DNA from: Ruegeria sp. AD91A
GTDB lineage: Bacteria; Pseudomonadota; Alphaproteobacteria; Rhodobacterales; Rhodobacteraceae
Reading direction: 5' to 3'
Assembly: GCF_003443535.1 (NCBI RefSeq)
Contig: NZ_CP031946.1
Coordinates: 1,922,001-1,986,000, forward strand
DNA: 64,000 bases
In this document: positions 8,989 to 17,986 of the stretch, one piece after another
Position numbering within the stretch: the stretch's first letter is position 1
Layout: each line of letters begins with the position of its first letter
The notes under the pieces: generated by a model
Database searches by the model: none
What the model was told of the DNA's origin: nothing
The model's input: only the letters and a program-made list of their open reading frames with translations
Position numbers and translations under genes: made by a program

Positions 8989-9614
8989 TGCCCTGGGACC
9001 GCAATCAGATGGCCGCACGCGCGGCAGAGGAACTGGAAGACGGCATGTATGTGAACCTCGGCATCGGCATCCCGACGCTGGTGGCAAACTATGTGGGTGA
9101 CAAGGACATCACTCTGCAATCGGAAAACGGCATGCTGGGCATGGGCCCCTTCCCTTTTGAGGGCGAAGAAGACCCAGACCTGATCAATGCGGGCAAGCAG
9201 ACGATCACTGAATTGTCCCGCACGGCCTATTTCGACAGTGCCACATCCTTCGCCATGATCCGCGGCGGCAAGATCGCTGCGGCGATTCTGGGTGCAATGG
9301 AAGTAGATGAGAAAGGTGATCTGGCCAACTGGATGATTCCCGGAAAGCTGGTGAAAGGCATGGGCGGTGCAATGGATCTGGTCGCAGGCGTAGGCCGTGT
9401 GATTGTTGTGATGGACCACACCAACAAACATGGTGACAGTAAGGTCCTGAAGGAATGTACCCTGCCATTGACCGGAAAGGGCGTCGTAGATCGTATCATC
9501 ACCAATCTGGGTGTGCTGGATGTGGTCGAAGGCGGTCTGAAAATCGTGGAACTGGCGGATGGTGTCAGCGAAGACGAGCTACGCGCAGCAACAGAAGCGA
9601 CAATCGTTTCCTGA
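8988..9614 (+). CDS. scoB: 3-oxoacid CoA-transferase, subunit B
   Basis: Beta subunit carrying the catalytic glutamate that forms the enzyme-CoA thioester; here E46 in the SENGMLGMG motif. The 208-residue length, NLGIGIPTLVANY near the start and the MGGAMDLVAG motif fit the SCOT/AtoA family. A GAAGGAGGAAG Shine-Dalgarno lies inside the end of scoA. Followed at once by a strong terminator, so scoAB forms a two-gene unit. Confidence 0.92.
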   Translation: MPWDRNQMAARAAEELEDGMYVNLGIGIPTLVANYVGDKDITLQSENGMLGMGPFPFEGEEDPDLINAGKQTITELSRTAYFDSATSFAMIRGGKIAAAILGAMEVDEKGDLANWMIPGKLVKGMGGAMDLVAGVGRVIVVMDHTNKHGDSKVLKECTLPLTGKGVVDRIITNLGVLDVVEGGLKIVELADGVSEDELRAATEATIVS

Positions 9615-9622
9615 TCAATTGG

Positions 9623-9654
9623 AAAGGCCCGCCAGATCACGGCGGGCCTTTTTC
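9623..9654 (+). terminator. Terminator after scoB
   Basis: AAAGGCCCGCC and GGCGGGCCTTT form an 11-bp stem around a short loop, followed by TTTTT. It sits between the convergent scoB and lytic transglycosylase genes and touches the stop of the latter, so it may serve both directions. Confidence 0.85.
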
Positions 9655-10519
9655 AGTTTGACGTCTGAAAAACACAGCCATCGGAAATCAGGTCCGGCGG
9701 CGTCGTGCACAAGGCCCGCGCGATCTGGAACGCGGCAAGGACCTTTGGCACATAGTCTCGGGTTTCAGCATAGGGCGGCACGCCGCTGTGTTTGCGTACG
9801 GCCCCCTCACCCGCGTTGTATCCAGCCAATACTAGTATTGGATCATTCCCAAACTCTTCCATCAGCCAGTTGAGGTATTTCACACCGCCTGCGATATTGT
9901 CAGAGGGCTGAAGACTGTCTTTCACCCCGAATCTGGCCGCCGTGGCGGGCATCAACTGCATGAGCCCTTGTGCGCCAGCAGAGCTGACAGCATCTGCACG
10001 TCCGGCTGATTCCACCGAAATCACCGCTAACACCAGCGCAGGTGAAACATTGGTTCCCACTGTGGAACGAAGGATCTCGATCCCGCGTTCCTTTGCGATG
10101 TTTTGCAGCGATTGCAGTCGCGGTGATCTTACGTTCGTCGCGGCTAGGGCGTTGATAGCTGCGTCCAGCCGCCAGGCCCCGGCTTCATCCATGTGTGGTG
10201 AAACCCGGTTCCAGAATGCCTTGTACGACCCCTTGGGATCTCGTTTGGCTTCGACACCAGGCACCGCTGCCGGAGTGACCTTAGTGCGCGCGATGATTTC
10301 AGGGACCACCAGTTCAGTGCCCGTACTGGGCGCTGAAGGGTTGGCTGCGTGTTCTTCCGGTGTGATTTGCACGGATACACGCGGGCGTTCGCCGGGTTTG
10401 GGGGCTTTGACTCGCTTGTATACGCCGCGCGGCTCTATCTCGGTCGCATTCACTGATGCGGTACCCGATATCAGAAATGCCAGCACACCGGCGCATTGGA
10501 GTGCGTTCCGGAGATTCAT
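9653..10519 (-). CDS. Lytic transglycosylase, SLT domain (periplasmic)
   Basis: Cleaves the beta-1,4 bond between MurNAc and GlcNAc in peptidoglycan. The 288 residues begin with a signal sequence (about 1-26), a proline-rich linker, and a C-terminal SLT domain (about 150-265) with catalytic E170 in ISVESAGR, the SAGAQGLMQLMPATA motif and LAGYNAGEGAV. The start at 10519 is preceded by GAGG; upstream extension to 10573 is basic and unlike a signal peptide. It is back-to-back with the Tad pilus locus across a 353-bp gap; wall-opening enzymes often accompany envelope-spanning machines, so a role in pilus passage is possible but only inferred. Confidence 0.9.
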   Translation of the reverse strand: MNLRNALQCAGVLAFLISGTASVNATEIEPRGVYKRVKAPKPGERPRVSVQITPEEHAANPSAPSTGTELVVPEIIARTKVTPAAVPGVEAKRDPKGSYKAFWNRVSPHMDEAGAWRLDAAINALAATNVRSPRLQSLQNIAKERGIEILRSTVGTNVSPALVLAVISVESAGRADAVSSAGAQGLMQLMPATAARFGVKDSLQPSDNIAGGVKYLNWLMEEFGNDPILVLAGYNAGEGAVRKHSGVPPYAETRDYVPKVLAAFQIARALCTTPPDLISDGCVFQTSN

Positions 10520-10872
10520 TTGCCTGCCTCGTGTTTTCTTTTTAGGCGATTTGAACCCTGAATCTTCTCGCAAGGCCAGAAAAACAAAGCGAATTGGGGC
10601 AGTTTCGCCTCATTTGGCGCAATTTTGCATCGCTATAGGGCCTTCACTTCAATCGATGATATTTTTTTACCATTTATTTTCAATACGTTACAAAAATTAT
10701 CACCAAAAAGTTAAGCTGCGCGAAAAAAAATCGGTGTTTGGCCCAATTCCTGCCACGCCCAACAGTCAAACATAGTCCCATACCGAGACGGACATGAGCG
10801 GACTGAGAGAGAAAGCTCTGAAAGACGCCGAGGTTTGTTAAACTTTTTTTGATCCTTTAGGAGGGACGTAAC
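10520..10872. promoter_or_regulatory. 353-bp divergent region between the lytic transglycosylase and flp genes
   Basis: No gene seen. The middle part (10640-10745) is AT-rich and probably holds promoters for both directions. Immediately before flp there is a strong Shine-Dalgarno AGGAGG (10859-10864), eight bases from the ATG, fitting a highly expressed pilin. I found no promoter with convincing -35 and -10 boxes. Confidence 0.5.
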
Positions 10873-11103
10873 ATGATCAAGTTCATCAAGAACTTCCGCA
10901 AAGACGAAGACGGCGCAGTAACAGTTGACTGGGTTGTTCTGACCGCAGCAGTCATCGGCCTGGCCGCAGTTGCATACCAGCAGATTTCGGCTGGCGCCAC
11001 TGGCCTGGCAACCGGCGTAAACGAAGCGCTGAACGCCGCATCGCTGAGCACCGGCAGCAACACCGCGACAGGTGGTATCACCGGCGAAGGCAAAAGCAAC
11101 TAA
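10873..11103 (+). CDS. flp: Flp-type pilin subunit 1
   Basis: Major-pilin candidate of a Tad (tight adherence) type IVc pilus. The 76 residues comprise a basic leader (MIKFIKNFRKDEDG), a cleavage point after G14, then AVTVDWVVLTAAVIGLAAVAY, a hydrophobic helix that anchors and packs the pilin, and a Ser/Thr/Gly/Asn-rich tail. Classical Flp pilins have Glu-Tyr at +5/+6; here the positions are Asp19-Trp20, as also seen in the second pilin below. Processed by the prepilin peptidase at 21426. Strong ribosome site and own terminator suggest abundant, separately controlled expression. Confidence 0.93.
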   Translation: MIKFIKNFRKDEDGAVTVDWVVLTAAVIGLAAVAYQQISAGATGLATGVNEALNAASLSTGSNTATGGITGEGKSN

Positions 11104-11125
11104 GTTGCTGCTCTAGAGAATTTTC

Positions 11126-11157
11126 AAGGCCGCGCTCAATGGGCGCGGCCTTTTTTT
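11126..11157 (+). terminator. Terminator after flp pilin 1
   Basis: AAGGCCGCGC pairs with GCGCGGCCTT around TCAATGG, followed by seven T. A strong intrinsic terminator that separates the pilin transcript from the rest of the locus. Confidence 0.88.
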
Positions 11158-11289
11158 GTGATCTGAAACTGCTTCATCCCAGGCGCACAGATTCCAGCTT
11201 GCGCGCAAGTCATGCAAACCTTCGCGACGCTCGGGGTGTTTTGTTGCAACCCCTGTGTTTCTTCTGTCCCAATCAATCCGACACACGCG

Positions 11290-11308
11290 CGGTCTCTGCC
11301 TGAGACCG
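11290..11308. repeat. Short inverted repeat upstream of pilin 2
   Basis: CGGTCTC-TGCCT-GAGACCG is a perfect 7-bp inverted repeat in the 257-bp gap between the two pilin genes, about 105 bp before the second pilin start. It has no T-run, so it could be an operator or a leader hairpin; no family match is claimed. Confidence 0.35.
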
Positions 11309-11414
11309 AAATTTTCTGCGAAATCAATATTTAGCCCAAATTTCGCCATCCGCGCGAACCAGTTATGGGCCAACCTGTCGGTGGCACTGACGCGACGTAT
11401 TTGGAGATAAGCAC

Positions 11415-11654
11415 ATGTTCAGGTTCCTTAATCAGTTTAAATCTGACGAAGCAGGAGCGGTGACAGTTGACTGGGTGGTATTGACCGCCGTGGTCATAGG
11501 ATTGTCGGGCGCGACCTACCTCGTAATCAGCTCAAGCGTCGACGGCATGGGCGGCAACATAAACGGGGCCATGAACAGTGCCGTTGTCAGCACCGGGTCG
11601 AACACTGCACCCTCGGGCATTATCACGGCAGGAACCGCCGGCGGCGGAAACTAA
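11415..11654 (+). CDS. Flp-type pilin subunit 2
   Basis: A second Flp pilin of 79 residues with leader MFRFLNQFKSDEAG, the same AVTVDWVVLTA segment after G14 and a similar STGSNTA motif in the tail, but with a different middle (SGATYLVISSSVDG versus the first pilin). The two share the start of the mature protein almost exactly, marking them as paralogues from duplication. A GGAG Shine-Dalgarno lies eight bases before the ATG. It has its own putative promoter gap and a hairpin after it, so the two pilins may be expressed at different levels or times; which one is the major subunit is not visible. Confidence 0.92.
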   Translation: MFRFLNQFKSDEAGAVTVDWVVLTAVVIGLSGATYLVISSSVDGMGGNINGAMNSAVVSTGSNTAPSGIITAGTAGGGN

Positions 11655-11716
11655 ACCACAGCAGGTGTACGCATCAGCTGTTTTCCAAAGACGTTACTCT
11701 TAACAGTTTCGACGCA

Positions 11717-11748
11717 AAGCGCTGCGCCCATGGGGTGCGGCGCTCTTT
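11717..11748 (+). terminator. Probable terminator after pilin 2
   Basis: AGCGCTGCGCCC and GGGTGCGGCGCT pair around ATG with two G-T pairs, followed by CTTTTGTT. Weaker than the terminator of pilin 1, so read-through into cpaB is possible. Confidence 0.65.
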
Positions 11749-11945
11749 TGTTGCGCACGATCCGCTGGCAATCGTGAGGAAAGGCAACACTCACCATGAA
11801 GAATTGTGCGGAAGATGGCGTAGAATCTGACAATCAGGCATATTTGTCCCACATTTCGACACAATTTGCAGTTAGCAAATAGGCTGTTTCAATGTGGTTC
11901 CTTGGCCGCTAAGTAATCGACCAAACAAAAGAATGAGGTACACGC

Positions 11946-12824
11946 ATGCGAGCAGTTTTCGGACTTGTCCTGATTGTCGGCGTTGCACTGGCCGGGGGCG
12001 CCGTTTACATGGCGCGAAACTATATTGCGGAATACCAAAGCGAGTTGGCACGCCAAAGACTTGCTGCAGAAGAAGCCCTGGCCAACGCCAAAGTCGACGT
12101 TGTTCCGACTGTCACTGTGTTTGTGTCGAACCGCGCCTTGAAATACGGCGAGCGGTTGACTGAGGAAGATATACGCGCTGTTGACTGGCCGGAAAACGCG
12201 ATCCCGGAAGGTACTTTCAAGGAGCTTACAGCCCTGTTCCCCGTAAGCGGCGCAAATGAACGCTTCGTTTTGAGGGCAATGGAAAAGGACGAAGCGATCA
12301 TGGAGGTCAAGATCACTCGTCCGGGCGAAAAAGCTGGCCTGACGTCACGTCTGGAAAAGGGTATGCGTGCCTTTGCGATCAGCGTTGACGTTGCTTCTGG
12401 CGTTTCGGGTTTCTTGCGACCCGGCGATAGTGTCGACATCTATTGGACGGGTTCCAGTGGAACCATCGAGGGGAGCAGCGGTGGTATCACCCGCCTGATC
12501 GAAACCAACGTGCAGCTCATTGCCGTCGACCAGACCGCCGGTTCGGATGTCACCAACACAACGATTGCGCGCACAGTTACGGTTGCGGCCACACCGGAAC
12601 AGGTCGCCGCATTGGCACAGGCCCAAAACACGGGGCGTCTTTCCCTGGCTCTGGTTGGGGTACAGGATGAATCCGTTGCGTCTACGATTGAGGTGGACCA
12701 AAACAAGCTGCTGGGAATTCAGAAAACTGCTCCGGAACCCGAGGCAAAAGCCGAGAAGGTATGCACAACACGTATTCGCCGCGGCGGCGAAATCGTAAAT
12801 GTACCGATCCCCTGTACAAATTGA
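11946..12824 (+). CDS. cpaB: Flp pilus assembly protein CpaB/RcpC
   Basis: Periplasmic component associated with the secretin of the Tad machine. The 292 residues start with an N-terminal membrane anchor (MRAVFGLVLIVGVALAGGAVYMA), an alpha-helical stretch, then a SAF-like domain (VTVFVSNRALKYGERLTEEDIRAVDWPE, about 58-85) and the CpaB family region with DVASGVSGFLRPGDSVDIYW. The C-terminus has two Cys. The ATG at 11946 is preceded by GAGG. Followed by a hairpin at 12852 and then the secretin gene. Confidence 0.92.
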   Translation: MRAVFGLVLIVGVALAGGAVYMARNYIAEYQSELARQRLAAEEALANAKVDVVPTVTVFVSNRALKYGERLTEEDIRAVDWPENAIPEGTFKELTALFPVSGANERFVLRAMEKDEAIMEVKITRPGEKAGLTSRLEKGMRAFAISVDVASGVSGFLRPGDSVDIYWTGSSGTIEGSSGGITRLIETNVQLIAVDQTAGSDVTNTTIARTVTVAATPEQVAALAQAQNTGRLSLALVGVQDESVASTIEVDQNKLLGIQKTAPEPEAKAEKVCTTRIRRGGEIVNVPIPCTN

Positions 12825-12851
12825 CGCCAATTCAGAACGTTACAGGTTCAG

Positions 12852-12881
12852 AGCCGCACCCTTGGTGCGGCTTATTTTTTT
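12852..12881 (+). terminator. Terminator-like hairpin between cpaB and cpaC
   Basis: AGCCGCACC-CTT-GGTGCGGCT is a 9-bp perfect stem followed by TATTTTTTT. It lies inside the pilus gene run, so it may act as a partial attenuator reducing expression of the downstream genes relative to cpaB, or cpaC may have its own promoter in 12882-13019. Confidence 0.75.
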
Positions 12882-13019
12882 GCGATTGTTGCCAATTCCC
12901 CACATAAGGAAACTTACGGAAACCATTGATTATTGCAATAAATTCGGATTTCGCGCAGTCTCTCCACCTATAGGGCATAAGACCCAAAAAAACGAGGCGT
13001 GATCGGAGAGGCAGGTCAC

Positions 13020-14426
13020 ATGACAATACGTTCCTGGATCAGCGCAACCCTGCTGGGGTTGTCGCTTGTTATGGCCCCCATTGGCGACACCGCCTGGGCC
13101 GAAACTTTGCGCGTGGTGAAGAAAGGGACTGTGGAAACACTCGACGTCCCGATGAACCGCGCAATTGTCGTAGAAAGCGAGCAACCGTTTGCAGAGCTCA
13201 GCATTGCCAACGCCGGCATTGCAGATATCTCTTCATTGTCGGAGCGCACAATCTATGTTCTGGGTAAGGCCCCCGGCCTTACCACGCTGACGCTGTTTGA
13301 TGGCGCTGGCAATTTGTTGGCCAACGTTCGCGTCCGCGTCGCACCAGATGTCACGGAGTTCAAGGAACGTCTGCGTCAGATCCTGCCCAACGAACCCATC
13401 GAGGTTCGCACGGCAAATGATGGCATTGTTTTGTCCGGCACAATCTCCAGCTCGGCAAAACTGGCGCGCGCTTTGGAACTGGCTGAAAGATATGCTCCCG
13501 AGCGTGTTTCCAACCTGATGTCGGTCGGTGGTGTTCAGCAGGTCATGCTGAAGGTCCGCTTTGCGGAAATGAACCGCTCAGTCGCCAAAAGCCTGACAGC
13601 GTCGCTTGGTTTCGGCGGAGGTGACGTTACGGGGGGCTTCAACACGCTCAACAACCAGTTCGCACTGAACAACGCTTTGTCGAACAACATTCCGGCCGTT
13701 CAGGCCAATACAGGCGCGATCCTGTTTGGTTTCGGCGCAGGCTCGACGCAAGTTCGCCTGTTGTTGGAAGCACTTGAAACCAAAGGGTTGGCCCGCAGTC
13801 TGGCTGAACCGAACCTGTCCGCCTTGTCAGGTCAGGAAGCTTCCTTCTTGGCCGGCGGAGAAGTTCCGATCCCGGTACCACAGGATGATGGCGTTGTTGC
13901 CATTGAATACAAAGCATTCGGCGTTGAGATGGACTTCATCCCACGCGTTGTTGACGGTGATCTGATCAATCTTGAAATGGGCACCGCTGTTTCAAGTATC
14001 GATCAGAGCTCGGATTTCACCATCAACGGCGACTCCGTACCCAGCTTCATCACGCGCCGGGCAAAAACAACGATTGAACTTCGAGATGGTGAAAGCTTTG
14101 CCATTGCCGGTTTGATCCAGGATAACTTCGCCGATTTGAGTAATCAGGTCCCCTGGCTGGGTGATGTGCCCGTTCTTGGCGCGTTGTTCCGCAGCGCCGA
14201 CTACCAGCGCGAGCAAAGCGAACTCGTGGTCATCATCACCGCGCATCTGGTTACGCCAACTCGTGGAGAGACACTTGCTCTTCCCACCGATCGGGTAAAA
14301 CCGCCCAGCGAATTTGACCTGTTCGTGAATGGCAGGGTCGCGCGCACACAGCGCACTGGAGCCGGCGGAGCGTCAGAGGTTGCCAAGCAAGACTTCGGCA
14401 GCTCCTACGGCTACGTCCTAGATTGA
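13020..14426 (+). CDS. cpaC: Tad pilus secretin CpaC/RcpA
   Basis: Forms the outer-membrane channel through which the Flp pilus passes. The 468 residues have a signal sequence (about 1-30, ending GDTAWAET), an N-terminal pilus/BON-like domain (ETLDVPMNRAIVVE..., ISNAGIADISS region and VLSGTISSSAKLARALELAE) and a C-terminal type II/III secretin domain with VPWLGDVPVLGALFRS, a hallmark of the family. I chose the ATG at 13020 preceded by GGAGAGG over the GTG at 12999. The ompA-like lipoprotein gene follows after 17 bases. Confidence 0.94.
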   Translation: MTIRSWISATLLGLSLVMAPIGDTAWAETLRVVKKGTVETLDVPMNRAIVVESEQPFAELSIANAGIADISSLSERTIYVLGKAPGLTTLTLFDGAGNLLANVRVRVAPDVTEFKERLRQILPNEPIEVRTANDGIVLSGTISSSAKLARALELAERYAPERVSNLMSVGGVQQVMLKVRFAEMNRSVAKSLTASLGFGGGDVTGGFNTLNNQFALNNALSNNIPAVQANTGAILFGFGAGSTQVRLLLEALETKGLARSLAEPNLSALSGQEASFLAGGEVPIPVPQDDGVVAIEYKAFGVEMDFIPRVVDGDLINLEMGTAVSSIDQSSDFTINGDSVPSFITRRAKTTIELRDGESFAIAGLIQDNFADLSNQVPWLGDVPVLGALFRSADYQREQSELVVIITAHLVTPTRGETLALPTDRVKPPSEFDLFVNGRVARTQRTGAGGASEVAKQDFGSSYGYVLD

Positions 14427-14443
14427 TCAGGAGGATAGGACCA

Positions 14444-15073
14444 ATGCAGAAGTGGATTATCACACTGGGTCTTTCGGTCGCTGTCGCCGCATGTACGCGT
14501 GAGGCCGGGTACGAGATCGATGCAGGCACTTTCGGAAACGCGACATTAAACAATGTCCAGGTTCAAAGCGGTGAATTGACCTATGCGCAGATTCTCAGTC
14601 GCCGGTTTGCTGCTGACGTGCCCAGCCAGGTGAACTTTGCGTTCAACAGCTCGCAACTGGATGCTTCGGCTCAGCGTATTCTGTTGCAACAGGCGGACTG
14701 GATCAAACAGTTCCCCGAAGCCCGTTTCCGTGTTTACGGACATACGGACGCTGTAGGATCAACCAGCTACAACAAAAGCCTTGGCTTACGCCGTGCACAG
14801 GCAGTCGTCGCGTTTTTGGGACAACAGGGTATCTCGCGCTCACGGCTTGAGGCGGTGGTGTCCTTTGGCAAGACGCAACCGCTGGTCGCAACGCAAAACC
14901 GGGATCGCAGGAACCGCAGAACGGTCACCGAAGTTTCAGGATTTGTTGACCGTAACCCGCAGCTTCTGGATGGCAAATATGCCGAAGTCATCTATCGCGA
15001 ATATGTAGAAAGTGCGACCGCTGTAAGCCAGATTCAGGAAGTTGACGCCCAGGACGCTGGCAGCGGTGGATAA
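14444..15073 (+). CDS. OmpA-family lipoprotein of the Tad locus
   Basis: A 209-residue lipoprotein: signal sequence with lipobox VAVAAC (Cys at about 18), then a C-terminal OmpA-like peptidoglycan-binding domain (about 65-160) with VNFAFNSSQLD, GHTDAVGS and SLGLRRAQAVVAFL. The position between the secretin and cpaE is where many Tad loci carry CpaD or an OmpA-like protein, so it probably tethers or stabilises the secretin at the cell wall; that is inference. AGGAGG just upstream of the ATG at 14444 decides the start over the upstream frame that overlaps cpaC. A 10-bp hairpin follows the stop. Confidence 0.9.
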   Translation: MQKWIITLGLSVAVAACTREAGYEIDAGTFGNATLNNVQVQSGELTYAQILSRRFAADVPSQVNFAFNSSQLDASAQRILLQQADWIKQFPEARFRVYGHTDAVGSTSYNKSLGLRRAQAVVAFLGQQGISRSRLEAVVSFGKTQPLVATQNRDRRNRRTVTEVSGFVDRNPQLLDGKYAEVIYREYVESATAVSQIQEVDAQDAGSGG

Positions 15074-15080
15074 TACGTTT

Positions 15081-15107
15081 GAAATGGGCGGCATCGTCGC
15101 CCATTTC
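15081..15107 (+). terminator. Hairpin after the ompA-like gene (possible terminator)
   Basis: GAAATGGGCG-GCATCGT-CGCCCATTTC is a perfect 10-bp stem, nine bases after the stop, but without a T-run. It may stabilise the 3' end of the upstream message or weaken read-through into cpaE. Confidence 0.5.
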
Positions 15108-15272
15108 CCTACAATTGGTTCTTTTGCGCCCAATTCTTGCCCAACTTCAAAGCAACATTGTGAACAATAGGGTGACCTGCGGCCAAATTTGACCGTATTG
15201 GGGCGACAGCACATCAATCTGGCGGATTTCGTTCATATGACATGCTGAGCCCTCACGACGAGGATAATGTTT

Positions 15273-16508
15273 ATGACCAGCGCGACGCCGCAAGACGACA
15301 ATACTGCAATCTTGGCCTGCACGATCAGTCGGGATGTTCAGAATTTCGACCTTTTGATCGAAGACATGGAAACCATCCTGGGCGAGCGCTGGGGGGATCT
15401 CGGATTTGCAGAAGCGTTAGCCTTTTTCAGCCAACCCGAAGCTGAAGCACTGGAATTTGTAGCGCTGGCTATCGACGGAGAAGATGAAGACAACCTTTCC
15501 CTGCTGGGTGAGATAATTACCCAAGCAAATGAAAAGAAAGTAAAAGTTGTTCTGATCGCCGAGGACGTTACTCCGGCTTCATTGCACCAACTGCTGCGCA
15601 AGGGCGCGGACGAGTTTGTGCCCTACCCTCTTCCGGAAGGTGAGTTGCAGGAAGCCATTGAGCGTATGAAGCAGCCAGACCCGGTTGCCGTGGCGCAAGC
15701 GGCTGCCGTTCCTCTGGCGGGTGGCGAATCAAAGGAAGGCGCCTTGTTTGTCGTTCAGGGTCTGGCGGGTGGTGTCGGAGCGACGACGCTGGCCGTTAAC
15801 CTAGCTTGGGAACTGGCATGTGCCTCTGACAAGGACGCGCCAACTGTCTGCCTGATCGATCTGGACCTGCAATACGGTACCGTTTCCACCTACCTGGACC
15901 TGCCGCGGCGGGAAACAGTGTTTGAAATGTTATCGGACACAGATGCGATGGACAGCGAAGTGTTCTCGCAAGCTCTTCAAACATATGAAGAAAAATTGCA
16001 GGTTTTGACAGCCCCCTCTGATATGGTGCCGCTGGACCTGATTACTCCGGAAGACATTCAACGCGTGATTGACGTGGCGCGCGCGCATTTCGACTACGTC
16101 ATTGTTGATATGCCGAAGACGCTTGTCCTGTGGTCTGAAACAGTTTTGCAGGCTGCCCATGTGTATTTCGCCATGATTGAGCTGGACATGCGGTCCGCCC
16201 AGAATGCCCTGCGCCTGAAGCGTGCTTTGCAGGCAGAGGAACTGCCATTCAACAAGTTGCGCTTTGCATTGAACCGGGCGCCGAAGTTTACCGACCTGAA
16301 CGGAAAAAGCCGTGTGAAGCGCATGGGGGAAAGCCTTGGTATCTCCATCGACCTGCTACTGCCTGATGGCGGCAAACCGGTCATGCAAAGTGGGGATCAC
16401 GGCCTGCCTCTGGCAAATGCGGCCGCCAAGAATCCGTTACGCCGGGAAATCGCAAAGCTGGCAAAGTCGCTTCACAGCCTTGGCAGCAGTGCCGAAGAAG
16501 CTGCGTAA
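15273..16508 (+). CDS. cpaE: Pilus assembly protein CpaE/TadZ (atypical ParA-like)
   Basis: Directs localisation of the Tad machinery. The 411 residues have an N-terminal receiver-like domain (about 10-135; LIAEDVTPASLHQLLRKGADEFVPYPL) and a C-terminal MinD/ParA-like ATPase domain from about 155. The P-loop reads GLAGGVGATTLA (163-174): the signature lysine of GK(T/S) is replaced by Ala170, as in many TadZ/CpaE proteins described as atypical. CLIDLDLQYGTVSTYLDL is the switch region. Two ATGs lie two codons apart (15267 and 15273); the GAGG spacing favours the second. The 199-bp gap before it may contain a promoter. Confidence 0.9.
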   Translation: MTSATPQDDNTAILACTISRDVQNFDLLIEDMETILGERWGDLGFAEALAFFSQPEAEALEFVALAIDGEDEDNLSLLGEIITQANEKKVKVVLIAEDVTPASLHQLLRKGADEFVPYPLPEGELQEAIERMKQPDPVAVAQAAAVPLAGGESKEGALFVVQGLAGGVGATTLAVNLAWELACASDKDAPTVCLIDLDLQYGTVSTYLDLPRRETVFEMLSDTDAMDSEVFSQALQTYEEKLQVLTAPSDMVPLDLITPEDIQRVIDVARAHFDYVIVDMPKTLVLWSETVLQAAHVYFAMIELDMRSAQNALRLKRALQAEELPFNKLRFALNRAPKFTDLNGKSRVKRMGESLGISIDLLLPDGGKPVMQSGDHGLPLANAAAKNPLRREIAKLAKSLHSLGSSAEEAA

Positions 16509-16532
16509 CATCATCCCAAGGGGGGATAAGCC

Positions 16533-17975
16533 GTGTTTTCAAGATACAAAAAGCAGCCCATAGCGCAGCCCGTCAAAACGCCGGCGCAACCGCCCGAAAC
16601 TGAGGCGTCCACAGCGCAAGAGACACCTGTTGCGACTGCCGTGGCCCGCAAGCCTGTGAAAAAGATTGCAGGTGAGGTCGCAAGCTCGGACCGGGATCGG
16701 AAACGCAAAGAGCGGCTGGGCGAGATCAAGATCGAACTACACCGCGAGTTGCTCGAAAACCTGAACCTGGCAGCACTGGAAAACGCTGGCGAATCGGAGT
16801 TGCGTGCTGAAATCAGTGCAATCGCCAGTGAAGTTCTGGAAACAAGAAACATTGTTCTGAACCGCGAAGACCGGTCCCAGCTGAACAAGGAACTTTATGA
16901 CGAGGTAACGGGGCTTGGGCCGCTTGAAGCATTGCTTCAGGACGATACGGTCAACGATATTCTGGTGAACGGTCCACAACAGATCTTTGTGGAACGCTCC
17001 GGTAAGCTGGAAATCAGCGATATTACCTTCAAGGATGAAAAGCACCTGATGCGGATCATCGACAAGATCGTGTCCGCCGTGGGCCGTCGAGTTGACGAAT
17101 CCAACCCGTATGTTGACGCCCGTCTGGCCGATGGCTCGCGTTTCAACGCTATGGTGCCACCGATTGCGGTGGACGGATCGCTTGTTTCCATTCGTAAGTT
17201 CAAGAAAGATAAGCTGGGCATTGACGATCTGGTCAATTTCGGGGCGTTCACCGAAGAAATGGCCGCCTATTTGCAGGCCGCCGTGTCCACCCGGCTGAAC
17301 ATCATCGTTTCCGGGGGTACGGGTTCTGGTAAAACGACCACGCTCAACGCCCTGTCCAGTTTCATCGACGACGCCGAGCGCATTCTGACCATCGAGGATA
17401 CGGCGGAACTTCAGCTGCAACAGACGCATGTGGGCAGGATGGAAAGCCGCCCGCCCAACGTGGAAGGCAAAGGTGAGGTCAGTCCGCGTGACTGTCTGAA
17501 AAACGCCCTGCGTATGCGTCCTGACCGTATCATCGTGGGTGAGACGCGTGGTGCCGAGGTGATCGATATGTTGCAGGCCATGAACACAGGCCACGACGGA
17601 TCGATGACCACGATCCACGCCAACTCGGCCCGGGACGGTATTTCACGTCTGGAAAACATGATCGCCATGGCCGGGATCGAAATGCCGATCAAAGCCGTCC
17701 GCAGTCAGATCGCTTCGGCTGTCAACCTGATCGTGCAGGCCAGTCGTCTGCAGGACGGTTCGCGCCGGATGACCTCGATCACCGAGATCACCGGGATGGA
17801 AGGTGACGTGATTTCCATGCAGGAAATCTTTCGTTTTCAACGCGTTGGCCTGACACCCGACAACAAGATCATCGGACACTTTACCGCGACCGGCGTGCGC
17901 AGCCACTATTCGGAACGCTTCCGTCTTTGGGGCTTTGATTTGCCAGCGTCCATCTACGACCCAACCACAATGTAG
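16533..17975 (+). CDS. cpaF: Pilus assembly/secretion ATPase CpaF/TadA
   Basis: Hexameric type II/IV secretion ATPase that powers Flp pilus extension (and probably retraction). The 480-residue protein has a Pro/Gln-rich N-terminus (1-50), an N-terminal domain, Walker [11 protein letters not shown] (261-270), the [17 protein letters not shown] segment with the Asp box and Walker B, and the His box ([14 protein letters not shown]). It starts with GTG at 16533 behind AAGGGGGGA, an unusually strong ribosome site. 24 bases separate it from cpaE, and tadB follows after 11, consistent with one operon. Confidence 0.96.
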   Translation: MFSRYKKQPIAQPVKTPAQPPETEASTAQETPVATAVARKPVKKIAGEVASSDRDRKRKERLGEIKIELHRELLENLNLAALENAGESELRAEISAIASEVLETRNIVLNREDRSQLNKELYDEVTGLGPLEALLQDDTVNDILVNGPQQIFVERSGKLEISDITFKDEKHLMRIIDKIVSAVGRRVDESNPYVDARLADGSRFNAMVPPIAVDGSLVSIRKFKKDKLGIDDLVNFGAFTEEMAAYLQAAVSTRLNIIVSGGTGSGKTTTLNALSSFIDDAERILTIEDTAELQLQQTHVGRMESRPPNVEGKGEVSPRDCLKNALRMRPDRIIVGETRGAEVIDMLQAMNTGHDGSMTTIHANSARDGISRLENMIAMAGIEMPIKAVRSQIASAVNLIVQASRLQDGSRRMTSITEITGMEGDVISMQEIFRFQRVGLTPDNKIIGHFTATGVRSHYSERFRLWGFDLPASIYDPTTM

Positions 17976-17986
17976 GAGAACCAGGT

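Noticed and set aside
10838..10852. TTAA-N7-TTGA resembling a CtrA site before the first pilin gene
   Set aside because: It lies only 20-35 bases before the ATG, so a promoter placed over it would leave almost no leader, and the second half-site is imperfect.
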